Of a stretch of 32,102 nt of DNA, positions 1 to 7,768 are shown in pieces. Source of the DNA: Clostridiaceae bacterium (lineage in GTDB: Bacteria; Bacillota; Clostridia; Acetivibrionales; DTU013); NCBI GenBank assembly GCA_012730015.1, contig JAAYBT010000269.1, positions 1-32,102 on the forward strand, in the 5' to 3' direction. The notes beneath the pieces were generated by a model. The model ran no database searches. It saw only the letters and a program-made list of their open reading frames with translations, and was not told the DNA's origin. The number at the start of each line of letters is the position of its first letter. Position 1 is the first letter of the stretch. The translations under genes were made by a program, and so were the position numbers.

Positions 1-456
1 AATTTGCTCAAATTTATACGGGGAATTTATGTCAAATAGAAAAAGGCCATCAGGGTTCAAATAATTATTCACAAGCCTGAATAATCGCTTCAAATCATTT
101 TTATATGTAACATAATTCACACTGTCCATAAGGCATGTTATGGCATCCACCGTTCCATAGAGCTCAAAGGAGGTCATGTCCTGATTCAAATAAAGAATGT
201 CGGCTCCTGCATCAAGGGTCTTTTGCTTCGCACAGTTCAGCATTTCAACGGACTGATCAATCCCAATCATCTCATAGCCGCGCTTTGCCATCTCAAGGCA
301 GAAGCTCCCGGTACCACAGCCAAGATCGGCTATCAACCGTGGATTCACCTTACTTCTCTCAAACATACCCTCAACATAATCCGCCCATCCTATGTAATCC
401 ACATCCCACATGAGCCTGTCGTACAGAAATGCAAAATCTCTATATATTGCAATCAC
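1..456 (-). CDS. Class I SAM-dependent methyltransferase (3' end beyond window)
   Basis: The minus strand is open from a GTG at 456 to the window edge (152 codons, no stop), so only the N-terminal part is visible. It begins VIAIYRDFAFLYDRLMWDVD, an opening common in clostridial class I methyltransferases. Motif I, the SAM-binding loop, follows as IADLGCGTGSF near residues 46-56, with GIDQSVEML (motif II, acidic end of beta-2) after it and the motif IV region around DAITCLMDSVNYV. The GTG overlaps the stop of the upstream spore-protein gene by 4 bases (GTGA), which points to translational coupling. No good separate ribosome-binding site is visible, and an ATG 14 codons downstream would be an alternative start. 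The substrate cannot be predicted. Confidence 0.85.
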   Translation of the reverse strand, partial: MIAIYRDFAFLYDRLMWDVDYIGWADYVEGMFERSKVNPRLIADLGCGTGSFCLEMAKRGYEMIGIDQSVEMLNCAKQKTLDAGADILYLNQDMTSFELYGTVDAITCLMDSVNYVTYKNDLKRLFRLVNNYLNPDGLFLFDINSPYKFEQI

Positions 457-617
457 CCCTCGGTTTTCTTTGAGGTCTTCCTTCGCTTCGCAACTAGTCC
501 TCCAATCCTTCCTGTCTCCTTGGCAGATAGGCTTTTCCACCCATATTTAAGAATCTTATCGCCAAGCCCTAACTCATTTGCTATTTCAAGCTTTAGCATA
601 TCTTGCTTTTTCTCCAT
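453..617 (-). CDS. Alpha/beta-type small acid-soluble spore protein (SspF-like)
   Basis: This is a 54-residue basic protein. It matches the small acid-soluble spore protein family, which coats and protects DNA in the dormant spore and is degraded at germination by the Gpr protease. The visible signature is KLEIANELGLGDKI near residues 9-22, which contains the Gpr-type cleavage context at Glu-Ile-Ala. It is followed by GWKSLSAKETGRIGGLVAKR near 26-45, the conserved second half with the GxxGG element. The tail is rich in lysine and arginine. The start ATG at 617 is preceded by GGAGG about nine bases upstream. The GW-containing form resembles the SspF-like minor branch more than the major SspA/B proteins. 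It sits between an S41 protease gene and a methyltransferase gene that overlaps it by 4 bases. The gene shows that the host is an endospore former. Confidence 0.85.
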   Translation of the reverse strand: MEKKQDMLKLEIANELGLGDKILKYGWKSLSAKETGRIGGLVAKRRKTSKKTEG

Positions 618-687
618 ATCCGAAATCCTCCATCCATAAACGGCCTTTAGGAGTATTTTACGGATAAATCACCTATTTATACATTAA

Positions 688-1914
688 TCAGTACCCAATA
701 TCCTCCTTTACAGCATCAATCGCTGCTTTGAGCTGCACATCCTTGCTCTTTGGTATTTGAGAAGCAGGGAGATTCCTGTAATCATCCGGCACATTTATCT
801 CAATATCAGGTGAAATTCCAGTTCCATGAATGCAGAAGCCGGATGGAGTAAAGTACCTGGCTATGGTCACCTTTATCCCGGAATTATCCTCGAGTAGCTT
901 AAGTTCCTGCACAAGACCCTTACCAAAGGTGTTTGTTCCAACAAGTGTCCCTCTGCCATAGTCCTTGACGGCACCGGCCAGAATTTCTGAAGCACTGGCA
1001 CTATTTCCATTGGTTAATATAGCCAGGGGAGTATCTATATATGATTTTCCGGAATTCTTAACCTCCTTCTTACCATTACGATCCTCAGTATAGACAATCG
1101 TTCCCTCAGGCAGCAGGCTATCCGCTATCTCAACCACCTGCTCGTAGGATCCTCCAGGGTTATCCCTCAGGTCAATAATTAAGCCTTTAATACCCTGGTT
1201 CATCAATTTGTTAAGGTCGTTCTTAAAATACTTAGCTATTTGACTGTCAAACATGACAAGCTTAATATATCCAATCTCTCCATCAAGAATCTCACTTCTA
1301 ATGTTGGACATCTTAATTCTTCGCCTAGTAATCTCCATCTGAATGTACTTATCTTCATTGGGGCGATAGACAGTTATCTTCACCTTTGTGTTCTCTTTAC
1401 CCTTAATCATGCTGATTATCATATTCTCGTCACTGAGAGTAGTTACATCCACATCGTCGACCTTGACGATTTTATCGCCCTGCATCATACCCGCATGCTT
1501 AGCGGGTGAATCTTCGCTTGCCTCGATTACGGTCAGAAGGCCCTTCTCGTCCACATTAACAGTCACACCTATGCCCACATAGCTTCCCTCGGACTTTTCC
1601 ATAAAGGATTTCATCTGATCGGTGTCAAAGTAGACTGTGTAAGGATCCTCCAGCGAGTCCGCAAGGCCTGAAATCGCCCCCTCAAGCATGATATTCTCAT
1701 CTACCGGCTTATAGTAGTCGTTCTTCAGAATATTTCTAACCTGGTTAAACTTGCTGACATTCTTATAGCTAACCTCGTCTGCATTAAAGCTAATGACATA
1801 TCTTGAGCTTAGACGATCCAATGAGTAAAATGCAATAACAGTTGCACAAACTGCAATAAATACCGTGGCCAAGACAATAGCGACCACTTGCCGCACTGAG
1901 AACCTTCGATCCAT
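688..1914 (-). CDS. S41 family C-terminal processing peptidase (CtpA/CtpB-like)
   Basis: This 408-residue protein is a membrane-anchored serine protease of the carboxyl-terminal processing family. A hydrophobic anchor spans about residues 8-30, placing the rest outside the membrane. A PDZ domain lies around 110-190 (SYVGIGVTV, then AGMMQGDKIV), and the S41 catalytic core follows. The nucleophile lies in NSASASE (303-310, probably Ser307), with the general-base Lys332 and Gln336 in GTNTFGKGLVQ, the expected Ser-Lys-Gln arrangement. The ATG at 1914 has an AAGGAG site just upstream. The gene is downstream of ftsE, ftsX and an M23 hydrolase in the same direction. In other bacteria such proteases control cell-wall hydrolases or, in Bacillus, sporulation signalling (CtpB). 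Regulation of the neighbouring M23 protein is an inference from position. Length is normal for the family. Confidence 0.93.
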   Translation of the reverse strand: MDRRFSVRQVVAIVLATVFIAVCATVIAFYSLDRLSSRYVISFNADEVSYKNVSKFNQVRNILKNDYYKPVDENIMLEGAISGLADSLEDPYTVYFDTDQMKSFMEKSEGSYVGIGVTVNVDEKGLLTVIEASEDSPAKHAGMMQGDKIVKVDDVDVTTLSDENMIISMIKGKENTKVKITVYRPNEDKYIQMEITRRRIKMSNIRSEILDGEIGYIKLVMFDSQIAKYFKNDLNKLMNQGIKGLIIDLRDNPGGSYEQVVEIADSLLPEGTIVYTEDRNGKKEVKNSGKSYIDTPLAILTNGNSASASEILAGAVKDYGRGTLVGTNTFGKGLVQELKLLEDNSGIKVTIARYFTPSGFCIHGTGISPDIEINVPDDYRNLPASQIPKSKDVQLKAAIDAVKEDIGY

Positions 1915-1960
1915 TTTTCACGCTCCTTAAAAGAGACCATACCATATATCTTATGCGCTC

Positions 1961-1993
1961 AATAAAGCAAATAAACCCGGTTTTTGACCGGGT
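1961..1993 (-). terminator. Possible weak intrinsic terminator after the M23 gene
   Basis: On the minus strand ACCCGG (1988-1993) pairs with CCGGGT (1975-1980) around a 7-base loop and is followed by a T-rich but interrupted tract (TTATTTGCTTTATT). The stem is only 6 bp, so it could be a partial terminator between the M23 and S41 genes rather than a strong stop. Confidence 0.4.
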
Positions 1994-2092
1994 CAGATGT
2001 CCAACTCATTATTATTGATAATGTACCGGAATACATAATATGTTACTTATCATCGCTCCGACAATATTACAACTGCCTTGCCCCGGCCTGCC

Positions 2093-3247
2093 CTAATTCT
2101 TTTTGCCCAAATATGCAGTTGATAGTGGGTTCTTGGTTTCACCATTTACTCTAACTTCAAAATGAAGATGATTTCCTGTCGATAAGCCCGTGCTACCTAC
2201 CTTTGCAATAACTGCCCCTGCCTTTACCTCATCTCCAACCTTCACGCAAAGCTTGCTCGCATGGGCATATAATGTGGTAATTCCGGCTCCATGATCAAGC
2301 ACTACCATGTTGCCGTATCCACCACTCTTATCATACTTTGCCATGATAACAGTGCCCTTATTTGCCGCGACGATGGAGCTTCCTTTACTTGCTCCTATAT
2401 CAATACCTGTATGCATTTTATACTTCCTTAGTATGGGATGCTTTCTCGTACCATAATGAGAAGTAACATTGTAGGAGCTCGGACACGGCCATTGCATGGT
2501 GCCGCCGACATACTTCTTTTTGGAAGAAAGGTTCTTTATGACAGCTTGCAGCCTTTTAGACTCAGCAATCTGGGCGTCAATCTCCTTCTCCAGCTTATTA
2601 ATCTCGGTTTTTGTTGCTGCCAGCTCTCCCTCAACCGCTGCACGAGAAGTCTTCAGCTGAGTCAGCCTCTTCTCCTTATCGGCTGCCTTCTGCTTAAGAA
2701 GCTCCCTTGCCTTCTGCTCAAGCTCCTTCTTGTACTCGACATCCTGCCTTGCTGTTTCCAAATCCTCCATCATCTTGTTGTCATTCTCGGAAACAACGGA
2801 CATATAGTGTAGTCGCTCAAATAACTCGACTAAACTCTTGGATTCAATAAGTGTATCAAACATGCTCAAGCTCGAGTTCTGGTACATCACCTTGAGCCTT
2901 ACTTTAACCAACTCGTTCTGTTGGTTATAAATGCGAATCGCTTCTTCAAGTGCCTTCTCAGTCTGCCTGAGATTCTCCTCCGCACTACTGATTTCGGTGA
3001 GCAATTGTTCATATGCATTCGTTTCTGAGGCCTGTTCGCTTGCGATCTGTCTTTGTTCATTTTCAAGAGCTGTTGCCTCTCTTCTTGCCTGCTCCTGCTT
3101 CCTCTTCAGATCGTTTATCCGGTTATCGGTTGACGATTTGGCACTTTGTGCCTTATCCAGCTCGTTTCCTGCCATAACAGGATTGACCGGTATAAACGAT
3201 GCTATCAAAATAGCAACCAATAGTGTTATGATTGTTAATCTCTTCAC
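2093..3247 (-). CDS. Secreted coiled-coil M23 murein hydrolase (EnvC/PcsB-like partner of FtsEX)
   Basis: This 384-residue protein has a signal peptide (about residues 1-26, ending VMA), two long charged coiled-coil stretches (about 28-110 and 155-245) and a C-terminal M23/LytM endopeptidase domain. The zinc-site residues are present: His279 and Asp283 in HTGIDIG, His329 in YAHAS and His362 in HLHFEV, so it should be an active peptidoglycan hydrolase rather than a degenerate activator. The start is a GTG at 3247 with GGAGG nine bases upstream. It lies directly downstream of ftsE and ftsX. In several bacteria FtsEX binds the coiled coil of such a protein (EnvC, PcsB, RipC, CwlO) and uses ATP hydrolysis to switch on peptidoglycan cleavage at division or along the side wall. 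This partnership is inferred here from domain layout and gene order. Confidence 0.92.
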   Translation of the reverse strand: MKRLTIITLLVAILIASFIPVNPVMAGNELDKAQSAKSSTDNRINDLKRKQEQARREATALENEQRQIASEQASETNAYEQLLTEISSAEENLRQTEKALEEAIRIYNQQNELVKVRLKVMYQNSSLSMFDTLIESKSLVELFERLHYMSVVSENDNKMMEDLETARQDVEYKKELEQKARELLKQKAADKEKRLTQLKTSRAAVEGELAATKTEINKLEKEIDAQIAESKRLQAVIKNLSSKKKYVGGTMQWPCPSSYNVTSHYGTRKHPILRKYKMHTGIDIGASKGSSIVAANKGTVIMAKYDKSGGYGNMVVLDHGAGITTLYAHASKLCVKVGDEVKAGAVIAKVGSTGLSTGNHLHFEVRVNGETKNPLSTAYLGKKN

Positions 3248-3328
3248 TAGTTAAACCTCCATGCACTATTCTATCAGGTACATTCCTCTTAGTAAGTTTA
3301 CTTCCTTCACAATACATTACTGTACTTC

Positions 3329-4228
3329 TTATACCCGAAGATGCTTGCGGATTGAGAGAAAACTTCCAATCATTCCAACAACAACACCTATAGCCAAGTA
3401 TGATAAAATTAACTGCGGCCAAACCTCGCTTATATCAACCATTTTCAACAACTGCGAGTCAGCCAGGAATAAATCCTGTGCGAATTTGTCATACAATGAC
3501 ATATATCCATAAGCTGAAATAACAAATGCTACTATCGCACCAACTATACTAATAATAACACCTTCCACGACAAAAGGCCAGCGTATAAACCAATCTGTGG
3601 CACCGATGTACTTCATAATGTTAATTTCCTTGCGTCTGGCAAAGACAGTCAGCTTTATTGTATTGGAAATAATGAACACGGAAACCACCAGAAAAATAGT
3701 GACCATTAAGCTGGAGCCAAGCTTAATCCAATAGGATATACGCGAAATTACATCTATTGCATTTTGCGAATAGCTGATTTTCTCAACTCCGCTCATCTTC
3801 TCCAGAGAACTAACCACTTCCTGGCTGTATTGCGTGTCCTTCAACCTAATAATAAAGGATTCCATAAATGTGTCGGCACCATATCCCTTCAATAGGTCTG
3901 AACCCTTGCCAAGCTTCTCTTTTGCCTTCTCATAATTCTCTTCTCTTGATACTCTTATATATTCGGCAATTTTGTCATTATTCTTAATGCTGTCCTCGAC
4001 CATCTTCACCTGTGTAGCATCCAGCTCCGTATAACAGAAAACTTCCATCTGCGGCTGTTCCTGCCACATCTTGACATTCAGCTCGAGGTTGTAGGAAACT
4101 AACAGGAAAAAACCAAATATAATCAAGGACGCTACGACTATAACCGTAGAAGCCAGCGACATTAGCTTGTTCCTGTATGTATTAACAAAACCGTCTTTAA
4201 TGATATGTCTGACAGTTCTTATCTTCAT
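3329..4228 (-). CDS. ftsX: Cell division ABC transporter permease FtsX
   Basis: This 299-residue membrane protein has the FtsX layout: a cytoplasmic N-terminus (MKIRTVRHIIKDGFVNTYRN), a first membrane segment near 22-46, an extracellular loop of about 120 residues, then three membrane segments near 172-196, 218-245 and 270-292. The segment after the second helix (FARRKEINIMKYIGATDWFI) is the conserved FtsX/MacB-type cytoplasmic loop. FtsX does not transport a substrate. Its outer loop passes conformational change from FtsE to an extracellular murein hydrolase, probably the adjacent M23 protein. The ATG at 4228 lies inside the end of ftsE, a 32-base overlap, with a purine-rich site just upstream. 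Confidence 0.94.
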   Translation of the reverse strand: MKIRTVRHIIKDGFVNTYRNKLMSLASTVIVVASLIIFGFFLLVSYNLELNVKMWQEQPQMEVFCYTELDATQVKMVEDSIKNNDKIAEYIRVSREENYEKAKEKLGKGSDLLKGYGADTFMESFIIRLKDTQYSQEVVSSLEKMSGVEKISYSQNAIDVISRISYWIKLGSSLMVTIFLVVSVFIISNTIKLTVFARRKEINIMKYIGATDWFIRWPFVVEGVIISIVGAIVAFVISAYGYMSLYDKFAQDLFLADSQLLKMVDISEVWPQLILSYLAIGVVVGMIGSFLSIRKHLRV

Positions 4229-4904
4229 CCCTGTATTGTCCTTTCTCCTGATCTCTGACTATCAAACCCTTGCTAATGGCCACTACACGCCTTTTCATTT
4301 CGTCAACTATGGACTTTTCATGTGTAGTAACAATTACTGTCGTTCCCCTGTTATTTACTTCGCTAAGCAGCTTCATAATCTCCCATGAAGTCTCGGGGTC
4401 CAAGTTGCCCGTCGGTTCATCAGCTATCAAAAGTGAAGGGTTGTTAACCAAAGCTCTGGCGAGCGCAACCCTTTGCTGTTCCCCTCCCGAAAGTTGACTC
4501 GGGTAGGTGTTTGCCTTTCTGCTAAGGCCTACCAACGCTAGAGCCATCGGAACTTGCCTGCGAATTTCCTTAGGAAGCGCCTCCGTAATAATCATGGCAA
4601 ATGCAACATTTTCGTACACAGTCTTATTTGGCAATAGCCTAAAATCCTGAAATACGCATCCCAGACTTCTTCTGAGATATGGCACTTCATGCCTGGACAG
4701 GGAAGATACATCGTAACCATTGACATAGACCTCGCCCTCCGTTGCATCCTCCTCTTTCAAAAGTAGCTTAACAAGGGACGATTTTCCGGAGCCGCTTGGT
4801 CCGACAACAAAAACAAACTCCCCTTTATCCATTTTTAGATTTATATCTCTAAGCGCTACAGTACCATTAGAATATGTTTTGCTAACATTCTTCAGTTCAA
4901 CCAC
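4197..4904 (-). CDS. ftsE: Cell division ATP-binding protein FtsE
   Basis: This ABC ATPase of about 235 residues carries Walker A GPSGSGKSS, a Q-loop at VFQDFRLLPN, the signature LSGGEQQR, Walker B LLIADEPTGNLD and the H-loop TTHE. The combination of ALALVGL and NLDPETSWEIM is typical of FtsE. I place the start at the GTG at 4904 (reading VVELKNVSKTYSNG), because GAGGTG lies about nine bases upstream and the family begins at this point. A possible TTG at 4919 would lie on the far side of that ribosome-binding site. FtsE dimerises on FtsX at the membrane and drives activation of cell-wall hydrolysis. It is first in the ftsE-ftsX-M23-S41 gene order. Confidence 0.94.
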   Translation of the reverse strand: MVELKNVSKTYSNGTVALRDINLKMDKGEFVFVVGPSGSGKSSLVKLLLKEEDATEGEVYVNGYDVSSLSRHEVPYLRRSLGCVFQDFRLLPNKTVYENVAFAMIITEALPKEIRRQVPMALALVGLSRKANTYPSQLSGGEQQRVALARALVNNPSLLIADEPTGNLDPETSWEIMKLLSEVNNRGTTVIVTTHEKSIVDEMKRRVVAISKGLIVRDQEKGQYRDEDKNCQTYH

Positions 4905-5016
4905 AAAAACACACCTCAACAGCCCTTTTTTTTAGTCACCTACAAAAGTTCAACAAAACTCGCCTAAACTCCTTCTTGTTACACAAGTTTAATACTAATA
5001 ATTATTGCCATTTCGG

Positions 5017-6108
5017 CTATACAAATTCTTCATTAAAGCCTTCCGCCTTGTCCAGATACTTCTTAACAAGCATAGAAACCTTGAAAATGATAGCATCATC
5101 AAAATTCCTAAGATCCAGCCCAGTTATCTTCTGTATCTTGTCCAGCCTGTACACCAGCGTATTTCGATGGACATATAGCTGCCTCGATGTTTCGCTGACA
5201 TTTAGGTTGTTATCAAAAAATTTATTGATTGTGAGAATCATTTCATTATCCAGCGACTCCAGGGATCCCTCTTTAAAAACTTCCCGTAAAAACAGCTTGC
5301 ACATGGTCGTAGGAAGCTGATATATAAGCCTTCCGATACCAAGATTGTTGTAATCGATAATCGATTTATCATTCTCAAAAATACTTCCGATACGCAGCGC
5401 TGTCTGTGCTTCCTTAAAGGATCGACCAATATCTCTAACATTGCTGACAATAGAACCGATACCAATCCAGGCCTTAACCATAATCTCCGTATTGATCGTA
5501 TCTATAATGGTTTTTGCAGTCCTGTCGACCTCTTTGCAATCATCATCATTTGCTAATTCCTTAATCAGAACAGTATTTTCGTCATCCAGTGCAATTACAA
5601 AGTCCTTCACCTTTTTCGGGAAAAGGCTTTGAATGACCTCATATGCTTGTACATCCTTGACTTGTTCAATCTTTATAAGGAATACAACCCTGCAGACATC
5701 AAAAGGTATGTGCAGCTCCCTTGCTTTAAGCTGTATATCGCCTGGCAGGATATTATCAGTAATAATGCTTTTGAAAAAATTGCTCTTATCAAACTTTTCT
5801 TCGTAATAATTTCGAATATTAGTAACATTCACAGCCAGCATTGAAAGAAGCTGTCTGCTCGATTCGTCTTTCATATCAATAAATACAATAAACTCCAGCC
5901 TGCCTTTAAGAAAGATTTTCTGAAACAGCTGCCCCTGTGCCTGACATAAAAGCTTCTTGCAAGCTAGAATTTCATTAATTACATTATGCGTGCTTCCCGT
6001 TAACGACTCGTCCGAGCATCCAAGTATCAGCCCTTTTGCATCCATGACGCCATAATTGCCGTCCATGAATTCTGTTATTTGGTTTATAAGACCTTGAAAT
6101 AGCTTCAC
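5017..6108 (-). CDS. PucR/CdaR-type helix-turn-helix regulator
   Basis: This 363-residue protein has a C-terminal PucR-type helix-turn-helix: NLNVSETSRQLYVHRNTLVYRL around residues 308-329, followed by KIQKITGLDLRNFDDAI, the hallmark tail of this family. The first part (ITEFMDGNYGVMDAKGLIL, through about residue 130) resembles the sugar-diacid-recognition (CdaR) N-terminal domain, and the middle has the GGDEF-like fold region seen in CdaR/PucR proteins (IGIGSIVSNVRDIGRSFKEA). Such proteins usually activate genes for uptake or use of a small acid or purine. The ligand and targets cannot be read from the sequence, and neither neighbour is an obvious target. The start is a GTG at 6108 with AGGAGG about eight bases upstream. 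It is separated from ftsE by about 110 bases with no clear terminator. Confidence 0.85.
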   Translation of the reverse strand: MKLFQGLINQITEFMDGNYGVMDAKGLILGCSDESLTGSTHNVINEILACKKLLCQAQGQLFQKIFLKGRLEFIVFIDMKDESSRQLLSMLAVNVTNIRNYYEEKFDKSNFFKSIITDNILPGDIQLKARELHIPFDVCRVVFLIKIEQVKDVQAYEVIQSLFPKKVKDFVIALDDENTVLIKELANDDDCKEVDRTAKTIIDTINTEIMVKAWIGIGSIVSNVRDIGRSFKEAQTALRIGSIFENDKSIIDYNNLGIGRLIYQLPTTMCKLFLREVFKEGSLESLDNEMILTINKFFDNNLNVSETSRQLYVHRNTLVYRLDKIQKITGLDLRNFDDAIIFKVSMLVKKYLDKAEGFNEEFV

Positions 6109-6130
6109 ATTTATTCCTCCTGCCGACTAA

Positions 6131-6159
6131 TTATTACATACAGTCTCATACATTCACAA
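6131..6159 (-). promoter_or_regulatory. Probable sigma-A promoter of the PucR-type gene
   Basis: On the minus strand TTGTGA (6154-6159) and TAATAA (6131-6136) are separated by exactly 17 bases. They lie a short distance upstream of the ribosome-binding site of the regulator gene. The match to consensus is moderate. Confidence 0.45.
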
Positions 6160-6250
6160 TACAGGTTTTCTATTGCTTTGGACGTTCAATCCACTACCGT
6201 CTGCGGAAATTTGCCTACAGAGATTATTATACTATAATATCCATAAATAT

Positions 6251-6288
6251 AAAAGAAAAAATCCCGGGAAATCACTCTCCCGAGATTT
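6251..6288 (-). terminator. Intrinsic terminator of the MsmX/UgpC-type ATPase gene
   Basis: On the minus strand an 11-bp stem with one G-U wobble (6278-6288 pairing with 6259-6269, core TCTCGGGA/TCCCGGGA) closes an 8-base loop and runs into TTTTTCTTTT. It lies just past the stop codon of the ABC ATPase gene and separates it from the downstream PucR-type gene. Confidence 0.85.
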
Positions 6289-6303
6289 TTAGCTCGCTTC
6301 ATA

Positions 6304-7416
6304 TTAGTTAACGATAGTCTTCTCTGTATCCTTATCGAAAAGATGAATTCTGTTGGTATCGATTGCAAGCTTGATTATGTCACCAGATCTGGTCTTCGTT
6401 CTTGCATTAACCCTTGCTGTACAGCTCACATCGCCGATGAACATGTGCAGGAATGTCTCTGAACCAAGCATTTCAACAACCTCAACATTAGCTGTTACTA
6501 TGCTGTCAGGCATGGATGCAAGATGAGCCTCATCATCATGCATGCACTCCGGCCTTATTCCCATTACAACTTCCTTGCCAACATAATCTGTTCCTTCAAT
6601 CTTCTTGGCCTTTGCTTCAGGGAGCTTTATCTCATTCTCATTAAACTTAAGGAAGTAATCCTCGTCACGCTTCTCAATCATAACGTTGATGAAGTTCATC
6701 TGAGGGCTGCCTATGAAGCCTGCAACGAACATATTTACCGGTTTGTCATAAAGTGCTGTCGGAGTGTCAACCTGCTGAACAAATCCATCCTTCATAACAA
6801 CAATTCTGGTACCCATGGTAAGGGCTTCAGTCTGGTCATGAGTAACATAGATGAAGGTGGTGTTGAGCTTCTGATGCAGCTTGGTAATTTCAAGCCTCAT
6901 CTGAACTCTCAGCTTTGCGTCAAGGTTGGAAAGAGGTTCGTCCATAAGGAAAACCTTAGGATTACGAACGATAGCACGTCCAAGAGCAACTCTCTGTCTC
7001 TGACCACCGGAAAGAGCCTTCGGCTTTCTGTCGAGCAGATGCTCAATCTCAAGGATCTTGGCTGCTTCATGTACTCTTCTCTTTATTTCATCCTTGGGGG
7101 TCTTCCTCAGCTTAAGTCCAAATGCCATGTTGTCAAACACAGTCATGTGAGGATACAAAGCATAGTTCTGGAAAACCATTGCGATGTCTCTGTCTTTTGG
7201 TTGAACATCGTTTACGAGTCTGTCGTCAATGTAAATCTCGCCTTCGGTAATCTCTTCAAGACCCGCAACCATTCTAAGAGTCGTCGTTTTGCCACAACCC
7301 GATGGTCCGACAAGGATGATAAACTCCTTATCTTCAATGTCCAAATTAAAATCGCTTACAGCTGTAACGCCGCCATCAAATCTTTTGTAAATGTTTTTAA
7401 GCTTTACACTTGCCAT
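6304..7416 (-). CDS. ugpC: Sugar ABC transporter ATP-binding protein, MsmX/UgpC type
   Basis: This 370-residue ATPase of the carbohydrate-uptake family (CUT1) has Walker [10 protein letters not shown], a Q-loop at [13 protein letters not shown], the signature LSGGQRQR, Walker [13 protein letters not shown] and the H-loop THDQTEA. A C-terminal regulatory OB-fold of about 130 residues (from about 240) includes GIRPECMHD, typical of MalK, MsmK and UgpC. The start is the ATG at 7416, preceded by GGGAGGGG. A further upstream TTG-type start would lack a ribosome-binding site. No permease or binding-protein gene is adjacent, and the gene has its own promoter and terminator. It is therefore likely a shared ATPase serving several sugar importers, as MsmX does in Bacillus. 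The symbol is the family label, and glycerol-3-phosphate specificity is not implied. Confidence 0.9.
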   Translation of the reverse strand: MASVKLKNIYKRFDGGVTAVSDFNLDIEDKEFIILVGPSGCGKTTTLRMVAGLEEITEGEIYIDDRLVNDVQPKDRDIAMVFQNYALYPHMTVFDNMAFGLKLRKTPKDEIKRRVHEAAKILEIEHLLDRKPKALSGGQRQRVALGRAIVRNPKVFLMDEPLSNLDAKLRVQMRLEITKLHQKLNTTFIYVTHDQTEALTMGTRIVVMKDGFVQQVDTPTALYDKPVNMFVAGFIGSPQMNFINVMIEKRDEDYFLKFNENEIKLPEAKAKKIEGTDYVGKEVVMGIRPECMHDDEAHLASMPDSIVTANVEVVEMLGSETFLHMFIGDVSCTARVNARTKTRSGDIIKLAIDTNRIHLFDKDTEKTIVN

Positions 7417-7459
7417 TTTTTCCCCTCCCATATAGATATGGTTTGAAATGCTTCTTCTA

Positions 7460-7487
7460 ATAATATAACATGTAGGAGTTTTTTCAA
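7460..7487 (-). promoter_or_regulatory. Sigma-A promoter of the MsmX/UgpC-type gene
   Basis: On the minus strand TTGAAA (7482-7487) and TATTAT (7460-7465) are 16 bases apart and 45-70 bases upstream of the start codon at 7416. Between this promoter and the oppositely oriented argC promoter at 7559 lie about 70 bases in which I see no other site. Confidence 0.6.
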
Positions 7488-7557
7488 CTAGTACACTTTT
7501 TAACAAAACTACAAAAATGGTTTTAGTAACTTTGCATAATGCGCTTTCACAAAATAC

Positions 7558-7597
7558 ATTGCATTTTTATGCATATGAATGTATAATTATTTATTAT
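7558..7597 (+). promoter_or_regulatory. argC promoter with two overlapping ARG-box-like operators
   Basis: TTGCAT (7559-7564) and TATAAT (7582-7587) are separated by exactly 17 bases, a strong sigma-A promoter. The -35 element is embedded in TTGCATTTTTATGCAT, whose reverse complement ATGCATAAAAATGCAA closely resembles the ArgR/AhrC ARG box. A second, weaker AT-rich box (TGTATAATTATTTATT) covers the -10. The box centres are about 21 bases apart, the usual spacing of paired ARG boxes. Repression by an ArgR-type protein with arginine is the natural reading. No argR gene is in the window. Confidence 0.8.
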
Positions 7598-7768
7598 TTT
7601 GTGTTATAGTATTAGAAGCATTATTGATATATTCATTACTGCACTGGCCCATTTCATGTGGTATGATGTACTCAGGACTAAGGACAACTATTTAGCAGTT
7701 GCCACAGGCAGTATACGTCACATGAACAGGCATGAATAAAAAAGAGTAAAGTTAGAAAGGGTGTCTAT
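7594..7768 (+). promoter_or_regulatory. Long structured 5' leader of argC (unassigned)
   Basis: If transcription starts about seven bases after the -10 element, argC has a leader of roughly 170 bases. It contains pairable blocks: CTGC (7639-7642) with GCAG (7708-7711), GGC (7646-7648) with GCC (7701-7703), and CATGTG (7655-7660) with CACATG (7719-7724). The last pair crosses the first two, so they would form a pseudoknot or exclude each other. No terminator-like stem with a T run is present, and it matches no riboswitch class or T-box that I recognise. A regulatory role is only a possibility. Confidence 0.25.

Noticed and set aside
223-639. A 138-codon plus-strand frame at the window start
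   Set aside because: It is antisense to the spore-protein and methyltransferase genes, both of which have clear family signatures.
6523-7446. A 307-codon plus-strand open frame opposite the MsmX/UgpC-type gene
   Set aside because: It is fully antisense to a gene with all ABC ATPase motifs and its translation shows no recognisable domain.
7417-7506. N-terminal extension of the MsmX/UgpC-type protein by 30 residues
   Set aside because: It would cross the gene's own promoter and ribosome-binding site and does not match the family's N-terminus.
7656-7739. A 27-codon open frame with three arginine codons in the argC leader, as an arginine leader peptide
   Set aside because: There is no purine-rich ribosome-binding site before its ATG and no downstream terminator or antiterminator, so I do not list it as a gene.
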